Assembly: GCA_902774125.1 (NCBI GenBank)
Contig: CACYHD010000020.1
Span: 1 to 32,809 of the forward strand
Origin: an uncultured Lachnospiraceae bacterium
GTDB taxonomy: Bacteria; Bacillota; Clostridia; Lachnospirales; Lachnospiraceae
Length of the DNA: 32,809 bases
Reading direction: 5' to 3'
Both the position numbers and the translations under genes were made by a program. The notes beneath the pieces were generated by a model. The model saw only the letters and a list, made by a program, of their open reading frames with translations, had not been told where the DNA came from and ran no database searches. Within the stretch, counting starts at the first letter, position 1. Each line of letters opens with the position of its first letter. Shown piece after piece: positions 7,870-17,893 of the stretch.

Positions 7870-8673
7870 ATGATAAGTACAACAATAATAAAAGAACAAT
7901 TAAAATCTATTGGCGACATTCCCAACATAAGAAGTAATGATTATGTTGATGCGTTAAACTCTTTTATCAAAACATATCAAGATGATAGTCGCAAAGGTGT
8001 TTGTGCACTCGTTGCCAAGGCGAATAAAAAAATTAAACAATACAATGAAGAGATAGCAAGAGTTGAAGGCTTGCTATCTTTTGAAAAGCAATATAGCGAC
8101 TACAAGTATATATGCGGCATCGATGAGGTTGGAAGAGGTCCATTGGCAGGTCCTGTCGTTGCAGGAGCAGTTATATTACCTAAAGATTGCAAACTTCTTC
8201 ATATAAATGATTCCAAGCAATTATCACACAAAAAACGTGAGGAATTGTACGATTTAATAAAGGAAGAAGCTGTATGTTATGCAACTGCATCGGTTGATCA
8301 CACTGTCATTGATGAGATTAACATTCTTCAGGCTACATACAAAGCAATGAGACTTGCTATTTCAAAGCTTGATCCGGCGCCGGATATGTTACTTAACGAT
8401 GCTGTTAATATTCCAGAAGTTGATATCAAACAAGTATCGATTATTAAAGGTGATTCTTTGAGCATGTCTATTGGAACTGCCAGTATTATTGCCAAGGTTG
8501 AAAGAGATAGACTTATGGGGAACTATGACCAAAAATATCCCGGATACGACTTTGCATCTAACAAGGGATACGGTTCAGCCAAGCATATTGAGGCTTTAGT
8601 AAAACAAGGTCCATGTCCAATTCATAGAATGACATTTGTTAAGTCTGTATTGGAGAATCGCAAAAACAAATAG
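7870..8673 (+). CDS. rnhB: Ribonuclease HII
   Basis: Cuts RNA in RNA-DNA hybrids and at single ribonucleotides in DNA. 267 residues with an N-terminal extension of about 75 residues, as in Bacillus RnhB, before the catalytic domain. Acidic catalytic residues are visible: D85-E86 in GIDEVGRGPLAGPVVAGA, D177 in LLNDAV, and D213 in AKVERDRLM; SNKGYGSAKH near the C-terminus is also a family hallmark. It starts 3 bp after rbgA without a strong ribosome site of its own, suggesting coupling to rbgA. Confidence 0.96.
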   Translation: MISTTIIKEQLKSIGDIPNIRSNDYVDALNSFIKTYQDDSRKGVCALVAKANKKIKQYNEEIARVEGLLSFEKQYSDYKYICGIDEVGRGPLAGPVVAGAVILPKDCKLLHINDSKQLSHKKREELYDLIKEEAVCYATASVDHTVIDEINILQATYKAMRLAISKLDPAPDMLLNDAVNIPEVDIKQVSIIKGDSLSMSIGTASIIAKVERDRLMGNYDQKYPGYDFASNKGYGSAKHIEALVKQGPCPIHRMTFVKSVLENRKNK

Positions 8674-8721
8674 TAATAGTTAACGGGAACATTAATTTAA
8701 TTTTAATAAATTGGTATTAAT

Positions 8722-9069
8722 ATGAATTCAAGACTGATTGGTGCCTTCAAGGAAGAGGAGGCTCTTACTTATTTGCAAAACAATGATTATATTATTTTGC
8801 AGCATAACTACGTTTGTCCGCTTGGAGAAATTGATGTTATAGCAAAAAAAGATAATACAATTCATTTTATTGAAATAAAATATCGCAAAAACAACACATA
8901 CGGATATGCAGCCAACGCACTAAGCCAAACAAAGCTTAACAAAATGTACAAATGTGCTAATTATTATCTCAAAGAGCATAAGCTCATCGATGCGTCATGT
9001 GTTTTTGACCTAATTGCTATCGAAGGAGAAAATATTGTGTTTCTTAGTGACATTATAGGCTCTATGTAG
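8722..9069 (+). CDS. yraN: YraN/UPF0102 family nuclease-like protein
   Basis: 115 residues, of the UPF0102 family, which has a restriction-endonuclease-like fold; no cellular role is firmly established. The core motif is visible: E36 and D38 in GEIDVIAKK and the E51-x-K53 pair in FIEIKYR. It commonly follows rnhB in Clostridia, as here (48 bp downstream). The ATG at 8722 has only a weak ribosome site (GGTATT) and lies in a very AT-rich leader. Confidence 0.93.
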   Translation: MNSRLIGAFKEEEALTYLQNNDYIILQHNYVCPLGEIDVIAKKDNTIHFIEIKYRKNNTYGYAANALSQTKLNKMYKCANYYLKEHKLIDASCVFDLIAIEGENIVFLSDIIGSM

Positions 9070-9136
9070 TGGTTTTTGCGGATTATTGTTTTACAAATAC
9101 TCGCTGTTATTGTAAAATTTAATAGGAGGATTTTTT

Positions 9137-10465
9137 ATGAGCAAACCTATTGTAGCCATAGTAGGAAGACCTAATGTTGGTAAGTCAACATTGTTCAATT
9201 CCCTAGCTGGCGAAATGATTTCAATTGTAAAAGATACACCTGGTGTAACCAGGGATAGAATATATGCAGAAATAGACTGGTTATCACACCAGTTTACTTT
9301 AATTGACACAGGTGGTATAGAACCAGATAGCAATGACATTATTCTTTCACAGATGAGAGAACAGGCTCAGATTGCTATTGATACAGCTGATGTCATTATT
9401 TTTATGACTGATGTTAAACAGGGCTTAGTTGACGCAGACAGCAAAGTTTGCGATATGCTTAGACGTTCTAGAAAACCTGTTGTTTTGGTTGTAAACAAAG
9501 TTGACAACTTTAATAAAATGATGGCTGATGTATATGAGTTTTATAACTTAGGAATCGGCGATCCTATTCCAATTTCTGCTTCCGGCAGAACTGGGCTAGG
9601 CGACATGCTCGATCAGATTGTTGAGCATTTTCCGGAACCTGACGAAATGAATGATGAAGAAGACGATAGACCTAAGGTTGCAATAGTTGGAAAACCTAAT
9701 GTTGGTAAGTCATCTATTATAAATAAACTTTCAGGTGACAGCAGAGCTATTGTAAGTAATATTGCCGGTACTACAAGAGATGCTATTGATACTGATGTCG
9801 AGTTTGATGGCAATCATTACTTGTTTATCGATACTGCAGGTTTGAGACGAAAATCCAAGGTTAAAGAAGACTTGGAGCGTTATAGTGTTATTAGAACTGT
9901 AACTGCGGTAGAGCGTGCAGATATTGTTGTTATCGTTATCGATGCAACAGAAGGCGTTACTGAGCAGGATGCCAAAATAGCTGGTATTGCCCACGATAAC
10001 GGCAAAGGTGTAATTATTGCTGTTAACAAATGGGATGCAATTGAAAAGAATGATAAAACTGTTTACAAGTATCAGGAAGACATTAGAAAAGTGCTTTCTT
10101 ACATGCCATATGCTGAAATTATTTTTATATCAGCAATGACAGGTCAGCGCCTCAACAAGTTGTTTGAGATGATTGATATCGTTGTAAACAATCAGAATAT
10201 GCGTATTGAAACTGGTACACTTAACCAGATTATGACTGAGGCAGTTGCATTGCAGCAACCACCTTCAGACAAGGGTAAGCGTTTGCGACTATATTACATT
10301 ACTCAGGTTTCAGTCAAACCACCAACATTTGTAATTTTTGTAAACGACAAAAAACTCATGCATTTTTCTTATACAAGATATATCGAAAACAAAATCAGAG
10401 AAGCCTTTGGTTTCAAAGGTACATCCCTTAAATTCATTATTAGAGAGAGAGGCGAAAATAAATGA
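9137..10465 (+). CDS. der: Ribosome-associated double GTPase Der (EngA)
   Basis: Two tandem G domains acting in 50S assembly. Domain 1 has G1 GRPNVGKST near residue 10, G3 DTGG and G4 NKVD; domain 2 has G1 GKPNVGKSS near residue 186, G3 DTAG and G4 NKWD. A KH-like C-terminal domain ends [13 protein letters not shown]. 442 residues, the family length. Strong ribosome site AGGAGGA just before the ATG. The stop overlaps the plsY start by 4 bp (ATGA), so the two are coupled. Confidence 0.97.
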   Translation: MSKPIVAIVGRPNVGKSTLFNSLAGEMISIVKDTPGVTRDRIYAEIDWLSHQFTLIDTGGIEPDSNDIILSQMREQAQIAIDTADVIIFMTDVKQGLVDADSKVCDMLRRSRKPVVLVVNKVDNFNKMMADVYEFYNLGIGDPIPISASGRTGLGDMLDQIVEHFPEPDEMNDEEDDRPKVAIVGKPNVGKSSIINKLSGDSRAIVSNIAGTTRDAIDTDVEFDGNHYLFIDTAGLRRKSKVKEDLERYSVIRTVTAVERADIVVIVIDATEGVTEQDAKIAGIAHDNGKGVIIAVNKWDAIEKNDKTVYKYQEDIRKVLSYMPYAEIIFISAMTGQRLNKLFEMIDIVVNNQNMRIETGTLNQIMTEAVALQQPPSDKGKRLRLYYITQVSVKPPTFVIFVNDKKLMHFSYTRYIENKIREAFGFKGTSLKFIIRERGENK

Positions 10466-11127
10466 TAATAAAACTAGTTGTTTCTTTGTTAATTGGATAT
10501 TTGTTCGGCGTATTCAAAACAGGATATTTCCTTGGAAAGCTTTATAACGTAGATGTCAGATCAAAAGGTAGTGGTAACTCAGGTATGACTAATACAATGC
10601 GTGTTATGGGCAAAAAAGTAGGAATTATCGCGTTTCTTGGCGATACTTTAAAGTGTATTATACCTATCGTTATTACATATTTTGTTTTTGGTCGTCCTGA
10701 TCACGTAGGACTATTCTTATATATTACAGGTTTGGGAGCTGTACTAGGTGATATGTTCCCATTTTACTTGAACTTTAACGGTGGCAAAGGCGTAAGTTCA
10801 ACAGCAGGAATTGTTTTGTCACTATTGTTTGTAACATTTGACTGGAAGTTCACAGTTTTGGGACTAGTTGTATTTTTCACAACAATGTTTGTGACTAAGT
10901 ATGTATCACTAGCATCACTTACACTTATGGTTTCAATCGTAAACGAGACAATTGTTTGGGGTCAGATGGGACTTATTAGATGTTTACAAAAATCCCCACA
11001 GGATAGAATTGTTGTATACATCGTTGTTGTAATTTTGATGGTTCTTTCATTTGTTAGACACAGATCTAATATTCAGCGTCTAATTAATGGAACGGAAAAT
11101 AAAATAGGACAAAAAAAGGAGGCATAA
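10462..11127 (+). CDS. plsY: Acyl-phosphate:glycerol-3-phosphate acyltransferase PlsY
   Basis: Membrane enzyme making lysophosphatidic acid, the first step of phospholipid synthesis, from acyl-phosphate supplied by PlsX. 221 residues with several hydrophobic helices. Family motifs: [17 protein letters not shown] (a variant of the GSGNxGxTN motif) and the glycine-rich FNGGKGVSS. It overlaps der by 4 bp and precedes gpsA, which supplies its glycerol-3-phosphate substrate; this neighbourhood makes biochemical sense. Confidence 0.95.
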   Translation: MIIKLVVSLLIGYLFGVFKTGYFLGKLYNVDVRSKGSGNSGMTNTMRVMGKKVGIIAFLGDTLKCIIPIVITYFVFGRPDHVGLFLYITGLGAVLGDMFPFYLNFNGGKGVSSTAGIVLSLLFVTFDWKFTVLGLVVFFTTMFVTKYVSLASLTLMVSIVNETIVWGQMGLIRCLQKSPQDRIVVYIVVVILMVLSFVRHRSNIQRLINGTENKIGQKKEA

Positions 11128-11129
11128 TA

Positions 11130-12140
11130 ATGTCAAAAGTAACAGTTTTAGGTGGCGGTGGCTGGGCCATTGCATTGGCAAAGGTTCTTGCTGAAAACGG
11201 CAATGACGTAACAATATGGTCAGCGGTAGATCGTGAAGTAGAGGCTCTAAGCAAAGACCGCGAAAACAAAATCAGCCTTCCTGGAATTATTATTCCAGAC
11301 TCAATTACTGTTTCAGGTGACTTGGCAGAATCTGTTAAGGACTCAGAAGTAATTATTATGGCTGTTGCTTCTTCATTTGTGAGACGCACATCTAATGCTT
11401 TGAAAGGGTTAATCAGTGATGGTCAGGTAATCGTTGACGTTGCCAAAGGTATCGAAGATGATACATTTAGAACTATGACAGAAATCATCGAGGAAGAATT
11501 ACCAGAAAGTGTTCCTGTTGTTTTGTCAGGTCCAAGTCACGCAGAAGAAGTTGGCAAGAGAATTCCAACTACTGTCGTTGTCGGCTGTAAGAACGAAAAA
11601 ACAGCTGAGATGGTACAGAGACTTTTTGCCAATAATTACTTCAGAACATATATTAGCCCGGATGTAAAAAGTATCGAGCTAGGCGGTTCTCTTAAGAACG
11701 TTATCGCTTTGGCTGCCGGTATTATTGACGGTTTGGGTTATGGTGATAATACTGTTGCAGCGCTTATTACACGTGGTATTCACGAGATTACAAGACTTGG
11801 TGTTGCCATGGGTGGTCATAGAAGAACTTTTTATGGACTATCTGGAATGGGCGATCTTATCGTTACTTGTCAGAGTAAACATTCTAGAAATAGAAGAGCT
11901 GGCGAGTTGATTGGAAAAGGCTATACACTTGAGGAAGCTATCAAGGAAGTTAACATGGTTGTTGAAGGTGCTGTAAGTGCCAAGGCAGCTTTAGCTTTGA
12001 CTCAGATGTACGAAGTTGACGCTCCAATTATTGAAATGGTTAACGCTGTTTTGTTCGACAACAAATCACCACTTGAAGCTATGGACCAGCTAATGGGCAG
12101 AGCTTTGAAGAATGAATATGCAGATATAAGATGGGAATAA
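11130..12140 (+). CDS. gpsA: Glycerol-3-phosphate dehydrogenase [NAD(P)+]
   Basis: Reduces dihydroxyacetone phosphate to sn-glycerol-3-phosphate for phospholipids. 336 residues. An N-terminal Rossmann motif GGGGWAIALA stands where GAGSWGTALA is usual. LSGPSHAEEV, the catalytic region GGSLKNVIALAAGIIDGLGYGDNT, and SGMGDLIVTCQS with SRNRRAGELIGKG are all family hallmarks. Preceded by AAAGGAGGC; 2 bp separates it from plsY. Confidence 0.97.
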   Translation: MSKVTVLGGGGWAIALAKVLAENGNDVTIWSAVDREVEALSKDRENKISLPGIIIPDSITVSGDLAESVKDSEVIIMAVASSFVRRTSNALKGLISDGQVIVDVAKGIEDDTFRTMTEIIEEELPESVPVVLSGPSHAEEVGKRIPTTVVVGCKNEKTAEMVQRLFANNYFRTYISPDVKSIELGGSLKNVIALAAGIIDGLGYGDNTVAALITRGIHEITRLGVAMGGHRRTFYGLSGMGDLIVTCQSKHSRNRRAGELIGKGYTLEEAIKEVNMVVEGAVSAKAALALTQMYEVDAPIIEMVNAVLFDNKSPLEAMDQLMGRALKNEYADIRWE

Positions 12141-12152
12141 ATTGAGCTTATT

Positions 12153-13721
12153 ATGGAACATCGCAAAATAAACAAAAACGAACATAGAGGAAAAAAAGGC
12201 ATCGGTGCGATTATCTTTAGTCGTACCTTTGTTTTCTTTGCTATGCTTGTTGTTCAATTAGCTATTTATAGCGTTGTTGTTTATTATGCATCTAACACAA
12301 GAATCACATTTATTATTATATTTGTTTTGGCATTTTTGCTCATTGTACACATAGTAAATGACGGGTCTGATCCTAACATGAAAATCATTTGGATTATAAT
12401 GCTTATTTTAACCCCGACATTAGGTGTACTAATGTATCTTTATGTGCGATTTCAACCGTTGTCTATTATTCTTAAAAAGCGACTAAAAAAGATCGACAAC
12501 AGGTCTGAAAAGTACTTACAAAAAGATGAAAAAATGTTCAATGAGCTTCAAGTTCTCAACAAAAACGTGGCAAGTCTAGCTACATATGTTGAAAGCTATA
12601 CAGGTTGTCCTATTTACAAAAATACAAACGTTACATATTTCCCAAGCGGAGAGCAGATGTATCGTTCAATTATAGAACAGCTCGAGGAAGCCAAAGACTT
12701 TATCTTTATGGAATATTTTATTATCGAGCGAGGTAAAGTTTGGAATTCTATTTTGCGAATTCTAGAAAAGAAAGTACAGCAGGGCGTAGAAGTAAGAGTA
12801 ATGTATGACGGCTTGTGTACTTTTACTAAGCTAGATATTGGATATTACAAAAAACTTGTTGCCAAGGGTATTAAGGCTAAGCCATTTGCACCGGCCAGAC
12901 CGTTTTTGACATCTAACCAAAACAACAGAGACCACCGCAAAATTCTTTCTATTGACGGAAAAGTTGCATTTACAGGTGGAATCAACTTGGCAGATGAATA
13001 TATGAACGTGTATGACAAGTTTGGATACTGGAAGGATACAGCGATTATGCTTGAGGGAGATGCGGCCAAGAGCTTAACACTTCAGTTTTTGCAGATGTGG
13101 AATGTATCTACCAAAAATATTGAATCGTTCAATCGATATCTCAACGTTCCAGTAGCTAAGCTTCCTAACAATCCAGGTTATGCTTTGGCTTACTGCGACG
13201 ATCCATTTTCTGACGAGAGAATCGGCGAGTCGGTTTATCATTATATAATTAACTCGGCCACTCGATATGTATATATTGTTTCGCCATACTTAGTTCTTGA
13301 TAACTTGACAATTAACGCTTTGACGTTTGCAGCGAAGCGCGGAGTGGATGTGAAACTTATTATGCCGGGAAGGCCGGACAAAAAATATGCTTATTGCCTT
13401 GCTAGAACATATTACGCAGAGTTGATGGAGGCAGGAGTGGAAATATATGAATATCTCCCTGGCTTTACTCATGCTAAGATGTTTGTAAGTGACGACGAAA
13501 AGGCAACTGTAGGTACTGTCAATCTTGATTACCGAAGCCTTTATTTGCATTTTGAGAATGGATGTTTCATATATAGAGACCCAGTTGTGGCAAATATTAA
13601 AGAGGATTTTGTTGATATGATTAACCAATCCAAAAAGGTAACATTACTTGAATGCAAAAACAGACCACTGTATTACAAACTATCTGGCAGACTGCTACGA
13701 TTACTGGCACCATTAATGTAA
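12153..13721 (+). CDS. cls: Cardiolipin synthase (phospholipase D family)
   Basis: Condenses two phosphatidylglycerols into cardiolipin at the membrane. 522 residues: two N-terminal membrane helices (about 25-45 and 50-65, with another near 75-95; PLDc_N type), then two HKD catalytic motifs, H261-R-K263...D268 and H440-A-K442...D447. The second is HAKMFVSDD, a variant spacing still ending in Asp, and both keep the essential His and Lys. Lies 12 bp after gpsA with a weak ribosome site, and is closed by a strong terminator. In spore-forming relatives spoIVA often stands near here. Confidence 0.92.
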   Translation: MEHRKINKNEHRGKKGIGAIIFSRTFVFFAMLVVQLAIYSVVVYYASNTRITFIIIFVLAFLLIVHIVNDGSDPNMKIIWIIMLILTPTLGVLMYLYVRFQPLSIILKKRLKKIDNRSEKYLQKDEKMFNELQVLNKNVASLATYVESYTGCPIYKNTNVTYFPSGEQMYRSIIEQLEEAKDFIFMEYFIIERGKVWNSILRILEKKVQQGVEVRVMYDGLCTFTKLDIGYYKKLVAKGIKAKPFAPARPFLTSNQNNRDHRKILSIDGKVAFTGGINLADEYMNVYDKFGYWKDTAIMLEGDAAKSLTLQFLQMWNVSTKNIESFNRYLNVPVAKLPNNPGYALAYCDDPFSDERIGESVYHYIINSATRYVYIVSPYLVLDNLTINALTFAAKRGVDVKLIMPGRPDKKYAYCLARTYYAELMEAGVEIYEYLPGFTHAKMFVSDDEKATVGTVNLDYRSLYLHFENGCFIYRDPVVANIKEDFVDMINQSKKVTLLECKNRPLYYKLSGRLLRLLAPLM

Positions 13722-13725
13722 AACA

Positions 13726-13760
13726 AACCACATTACTTAAATGTAATGTGGTTATTTTTT
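13726..13760 (+). terminator. Intrinsic terminator after cls
   Basis: An 11-bp perfect stem, AACCACATTAC (13726-13736) with GTAATGTGGTT (13743-13753), 6-nt loop, followed by A and six T. It ends the der-plsY-gpsA-cls unit. Confidence 0.92.
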
Positions 13761-13808
13761 GTCCAAAAATATTTTTGAATTTACATAGTTGCAAAGCCCA
13801 TTAAATCA

Positions 13809-13837
13809 TTGAAAAACGTACATTTTTGTGTTAAAAT
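13809..13837 (+). promoter_or_regulatory. Promoter of tyrS-alaS
   Basis: -35 TTGAAA (13809-13814), 17-bp spacer, -10 TAAAAT (13832-13837) with an extended TG at 13829-13830. The expected start site leaves a leader of only about 35 nt, too short for a T-box. Confidence 0.75.
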
Positions 13838-13877
13838 TTTTACTTAGTTTATGTATAAAACAAAGGAGATTTGAAAA

Positions 13878-15104
13878 ATGGGTATTTATGAAGAACTACA
13901 GGCAAGAGGTTTAATAGCCCAAGTTACAGATGAAGATAGAATTAGAAAATTAGTAAACAACGGCGAAGCTGTTTTTTATATCGGTTTTGATCCAACTGCA
14001 GATAGCTTACATGTTGGTCATTTTATGGCGCTATGCCTTATGAAGAGACTACAGGAGGCAGGCAATAAGCCAATCGCTCTTATCGGTGGCGGTACAGCTA
14101 TGATTGGTGATCCATCAGGTAAGTCTGATATGCGTAAGATGCTTACTAAAGAACAGATTGATCACAATATTGAGTGCTTCAAAAAGCAGATGGCTAACTT
14201 TATAGATTTTTCTGATGACAAAGCTATATTAGTTAACAACGCTGATTGGATTCTAGATCTTAATTACATTGACGTATTGAGAGAAGTAGGACCACATTTT
14301 TCTGTCAATAGAATGCTTGCTGCAGAATGTTACAAGCAGAGAATGGAAAAAGGTTTGAGCTTCTTAGAGTTCAACTACATGATTATGCAAAGTTTTGACT
14401 TTTATAAGTTGTTCCAGGATTACGGCTGTAATCTACAGTTCGGTGGCGATGACCAGTGGAGCAACATGCTAGGTGGTACTGAACTTATTAGAAGAAAACT
14501 TGGCGAAGATGCATCAGCTATGACGATCACATTGCTTCTCAACTCTGAAGGCAAAAAGATGGGCAAAACAGTTAGCGGTGCAGTTTGGCTTGATCCTGAA
14601 AAGACATCTCCATACGATTTTTACCAGTACTGGAGAAACGTTGATGACGCTGACGTTCTTAAATGTATCAAGATGCTAACATTCCTTCCACTTGAAGAAA
14701 TTGCCAAGATGGAAGATTGGGAAGGTAGCCAGTTGAACAAAGCTAAGGAAATTCTTGCTTTCGAGCTTACAAAGCTTGTTCACGGTGAAGAAGAAGCTGT
14801 TAAGGCTGACACAGCTGCCAAAAACTTATTCGCTAAAGGCGGTGTTTCTGGAGATATTCCTACAACAACATATCCACAGACAGAACTTGACGAAGGTAAA
14901 GATATTTTGACACTTCTTGTTGATACAAAACTAGCTTCATCACGCGGTGAAGGTAGAAGACTTGTTCAGCAGAACGGTGTTTCTATAAACGGTGAAAAAG
15001 TGACAGATATTAATGCTACATTCACTACAAATGACTATAACGAGGATGGAGTAATCCTTATCAAAAAGGGTAAAAAAGCTTTCCATCAGGTAAAAGCTGA
15101 CTAA
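13878..15104 (+). CDS. tyrS: Tyrosine-tRNA ligase
   Basis: Class I aminoacyl-tRNA synthetase charging tRNA-Tyr. 408 residues. ATP-binding signatures: H45-V-G-H48 (HIGH type) and K227-M-G-K-T231 (KMSKS type). The tyrosine pocket region FLEFNYMIMQSFDFY and QFGGDDQWSNM are diagnostic, and a C-terminal S4 RNA-binding domain begins near residue 345 (LASSRGEGRRLVQQNGVSIN). Strong site AAAGGAG before the ATG. alaS follows after 39 bp, probably in the same transcript. Confidence 0.97.
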   Translation: MGIYEELQARGLIAQVTDEDRIRKLVNNGEAVFYIGFDPTADSLHVGHFMALCLMKRLQEAGNKPIALIGGGTAMIGDPSGKSDMRKMLTKEQIDHNIECFKKQMANFIDFSDDKAILVNNADWILDLNYIDVLREVGPHFSVNRMLAAECYKQRMEKGLSFLEFNYMIMQSFDFYKLFQDYGCNLQFGGDDQWSNMLGGTELIRRKLGEDASAMTITLLLNSEGKKMGKTVSGAVWLDPEKTSPYDFYQYWRNVDDADVLKCIKMLTFLPLEEIAKMEDWEGSQLNKAKEILAFELTKLVHGEEEAVKADTAAKNLFAKGGVSGDIPTTTYPQTELDEGKDILTLLVDTKLASSRGEGRRLVQQNGVSINGEKVTDINATFTTNDYNEDGVILIKKGKKAFHQVKAD

Positions 15105-15143
15105 TATATAACCCAAACACATTAGAATAATCGAGGTTTTATT

Positions 15144-17786
15144 ATGCAAAAATATGGATTGAATGAATTAAGAAAAATGTTTTTGGACTTCTTCGAAAAA
15201 AGGGGTCATCTAGTAGTTAATAGTTATTCACTAGTTCCTAAGAACGACAACAGTTTGCTATTAATTAATGCTGGTATGGCGCCTCTTAAGCCTTATTTTA
15301 CTGGTCAGGAGATTCCTCCAAAAACAAGAATGGCTTCATGCCAAAAATGTATAAGAACAGGCGATATTGAGAATATCGGTATTACAGACAGACACGGTAC
15401 TTTCTTTGAAATGCTAGGTAACTTCTCTTTTGGTGATTACTTTAAGAGAGAAGCTATTCACTGGTCATGGGAATTCCTAACAGAAGTTATCGGGTTTGAT
15501 CCTGAGAGATTATATCCATCAGTATACGTGGAAGATGATGAAGCTTATAATATTTGGAAGGACGAGATTGGCATTGCTCCAGAACGTATTTTTAAATTTG
15601 GTAAGGAAGACAATTTCTGGGAGCACGGCGCTGGTCCATGCGGTCCTTGTTCTGAAGTATATTACGACAGAGGCGAGGAGTACGGTTGTGGCAAGCCTGA
15701 TTGTACAGTTGGTTGTGACTGCGACAGATATATCGAGGTTTGGAATAACGTATTCACACAGTTTGAAGGTGATGGCAAGGGCAATTACACAACATTAGAA
15801 AAGAAAAATATCGATACAGGTATGGGTCTAGAACGTCTTGCTACAACAGTTCAGGATGTTGAGTCTATTTTTGACGTTGATACAATTCGTGCAATTAGAG
15901 AGCATGTATCTCAGCTATCAGGCAAAGAGTACAAAGTTAAACACGAGTGGGACGTTTCTATAAGAATTATTACTGACCACATCAGATCAGCTACATTTAT
16001 GATTTCTGATGGTATCATTCCAAGTAATGAAGGTCGTGGTTACGTTTTAAGAAGACTAATTAGACGTGCTTGCAGACACGGTAAGCTACTTGGTATTGGC
16101 GATGGTTTCCTAACAAAACTTGCTGATTCTGTAATTGAATCTTCTAAGATGGGTTATCCGGAATTGGAAGAGAAGCGCTCAATGATTTTTAGCGTTCTCA
16201 AGGAAGAAGAAAACAAATTCCAGAAAACTATCGACAAAGGTCTTAGCAAACTCAATGAGTATGTTTACTTGCTCAAAAAAGAAGGCGCTGGCAATGTATT
16301 GCCTGGCAATAAAGCATTTAGACTACACGATACATATGGTTTCCCACTAGAACTTACAATGGAAATTCTTGCAGAAAAAGGAATTAAAGTTGATAAGGCT
16401 GGATTTGACGAAGCTATGGAAAACCAGCGTAATATGGCTAGAAATGCTCGTAAAACAACTAACTATATGGGTGCAGACGCTTCAGTATATGACAAACTTG
16501 ATGCCAGCCTAACAAGTAAGTTTGTTGGATACGAAGTACTTAAATATGATTCTAATATAGTTGCGATGACATCAGAAACTGATATTGTTTTTGCACTCAA
16601 TGAAGGTGAAGTAGGAACAATTGTTACTTCTGAGACTCCATTTTATGCAACAATGGGTGGTCAGGTAGGCGACATTGGTTATATCAGCACTGAGAAAGGC
16701 AAGTTCGAAGTTAAAGAAACTGTTAAGCTTGCTGGAGACAAGATTGGTCATATTGGTCGTGTTGTTGAAGGTTCTATCAATGTTGGAAAAGTTGCTCATC
16801 TAGAAGTTGATGAGAACAACAGACTTTCAACTGCCAAAAACCACAGCGCAACTCACTTACTACAAAAGGCTCTTAAGTTAGTTCTTGGCGATCACGTAGA
16901 GCAGGCTGGTTCATACGTTGATTCAGAGAGATTGAGATTTGACTTCAACCACTATCAAGCTATGACTCCAGAGGAAATTGCTCAGGTTGAAGAAATGGTT
17001 AATAAAGAAATCCAAAACGGTCTTGATGTTATCACTAGCGAGATGACATTAGAAGAAGCTAAGGAAACAGGTGCGACTGCATTGTTCGGCGAAAAATACG
17101 GCGAAAAAGTAAGAGTTGTATCTATGGGTGACTTCTCAATCGAACTATGTGGTGGTACTCACGTACCTAATACAGGTTTGATTTCATCATTCAAGATTGT
17201 ATCAGAGTCAGGTGTTGCTGCAGGTGTTAGAAGAATTGAAGCTCTTACATCTTCAGGACTAATCAAGTATTATAGAAATGTAGAGGCTATTCTTAACGAT
17301 GCAGCTATTGCAGCAAAGTCTAACCCTACAGATCTTGTTAATAAAATCAAGTCATTAACACAGGAAATTAAGACATTGTCTAGCGAGAACGAAAAGCTCA
17401 AAGCTAAGATGGCTAACGCTTCAGTTGGGGAAGCTGCTGATAACACAGTTGATGTCAAAGGTGTTAAGCTTCTTGCTATGAAAGTTGAAAACATCGACAT
17501 GAACGAGCTTAGAAACCTTGCAGATAATCTTAAAGAAAAGATCAAAGACGGTGTTGTATGTCTTGTTTCAACAAACAACGACAAAGCTAATATTGTTATT
17601 AATGCTTCTGATAGTGCTGTTGCCCAAGGCGCACACGCAGGAAACATGATCAAAGAAGTTGCAGCCCTTGTAGGTGGCGGCGGCGGTGGACGTCCTAATA
17701 TGGCTCAGGCCGGTGGTAAAAATCCAGCTGGAGCTGATGATGCTGTAAACAAAGCCAAAGAAGTGCTAGAAGCACAACTTTCATAA
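15144..17786 (+). CDS. alaS: Alanine-tRNA ligase
   Basis: Class II synthetase, 880 residues, full length. The N-terminal catalytic core shows SYSLVPKNDNSLLLINAGM shortened here, FFEMLGNFSFGDYFK and GMGLERL; the editing domain carries the metal ligands H567-SAT-H571 and C669-GGT-H673; the C-terminal DHHA1 region ends with the glycine-rich VGGGGGGRPNMAQAGG. A Cys cluster (CGKPDCTVGCDC, around residues 185-197) is the insertion common in this family. All key residues are present. Confidence 0.97.
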   Translation: MQKYGLNELRKMFLDFFEKRGHLVVNSYSLVPKNDNSLLLINAGMAPLKPYFTGQEIPPKTRMASCQKCIRTGDIENIGITDRHGTFFEMLGNFSFGDYFKREAIHWSWEFLTEVIGFDPERLYPSVYVEDDEAYNIWKDEIGIAPERIFKFGKEDNFWEHGAGPCGPCSEVYYDRGEEYGCGKPDCTVGCDCDRYIEVWNNVFTQFEGDGKGNYTTLEKKNIDTGMGLERLATTVQDVESIFDVDTIRAIREHVSQLSGKEYKVKHEWDVSIRIITDHIRSATFMISDGIIPSNEGRGYVLRRLIRRACRHGKLLGIGDGFLTKLADSVIESSKMGYPELEEKRSMIFSVLKEEENKFQKTIDKGLSKLNEYVYLLKKEGAGNVLPGNKAFRLHDTYGFPLELTMEILAEKGIKVDKAGFDEAMENQRNMARNARKTTNYMGADASVYDKLDASLTSKFVGYEVLKYDSNIVAMTSETDIVFALNEGEVGTIVTSETPFYATMGGQVGDIGYISTEKGKFEVKETVKLAGDKIGHIGRVVEGSINVGKVAHLEVDENNRLSTAKNHSATHLLQKALKLVLGDHVEQAGSYVDSERLRFDFNHYQAMTPEEIAQVEEMVNKEIQNGLDVITSEMTLEEAKETGATALFGEKYGEKVRVVSMGDFSIELCGGTHVPNTGLISSFKIVSESGVAAGVRRIEALTSSGLIKYYRNVEAILNDAAIAAKSNPTDLVNKIKSLTQEIKTLSSENEKLKAKMANASVGEAADNTVDVKGVKLLAMKVENIDMNELRNLADNLKEKIKDGVVCLVSTNNDKANIVINASDSAVAQGAHAGNMIKEVAALVGGGGGGRPNMAQAGGKNPAGADDAVNKAKEVLEAQLS

Positions 17787-17800
17787 ATAAAAAAACGATG

Positions 17801-17828
17801 TTGACGCAAGATAAATATATGATATAAT
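17801..17828 (+). promoter_or_regulatory. Strong promoter of rpsU
   Basis: -35 TTGACG (17801-17806), 16-bp spacer, -10 TATAAT (17823-17828), with extended TG at 17820-17821. It is the closest match to consensus in the window and begins 15 bp after the alaS stop. Confidence 0.85.
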
Positions 17829-17854
17829 ATTTCTTGTGTTTAACACATAACCTA

Positions 17855-17876
17855 CAGTTTTAGGAATCTAAAATTG
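17855..17876 (+). promoter_or_regulatory. Hairpin in rpsU leader next to the ribosome site
   Basis: CAGTTTTAG (17855-17863) pairs with CTAAAATTG (17868-17876) over 9 bp including one G-U, loop GAAT, directly abutting the ribosome site AGGGAGGG (17878-17885). It could be an autoregulatory leader or simply an mRNA stability element; no known family was recognised. Confidence 0.45.
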
Positions 17877-17893
17877 AAGGGAGGGTAGAAGAT

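Noticed and set aside
9091-9118. Promoter for der (TTACAA, 16 bp, TAAAAT)
   Set aside because: The -35 is poor and transcription would start on the ribosome site itself, leaving almost no leader.
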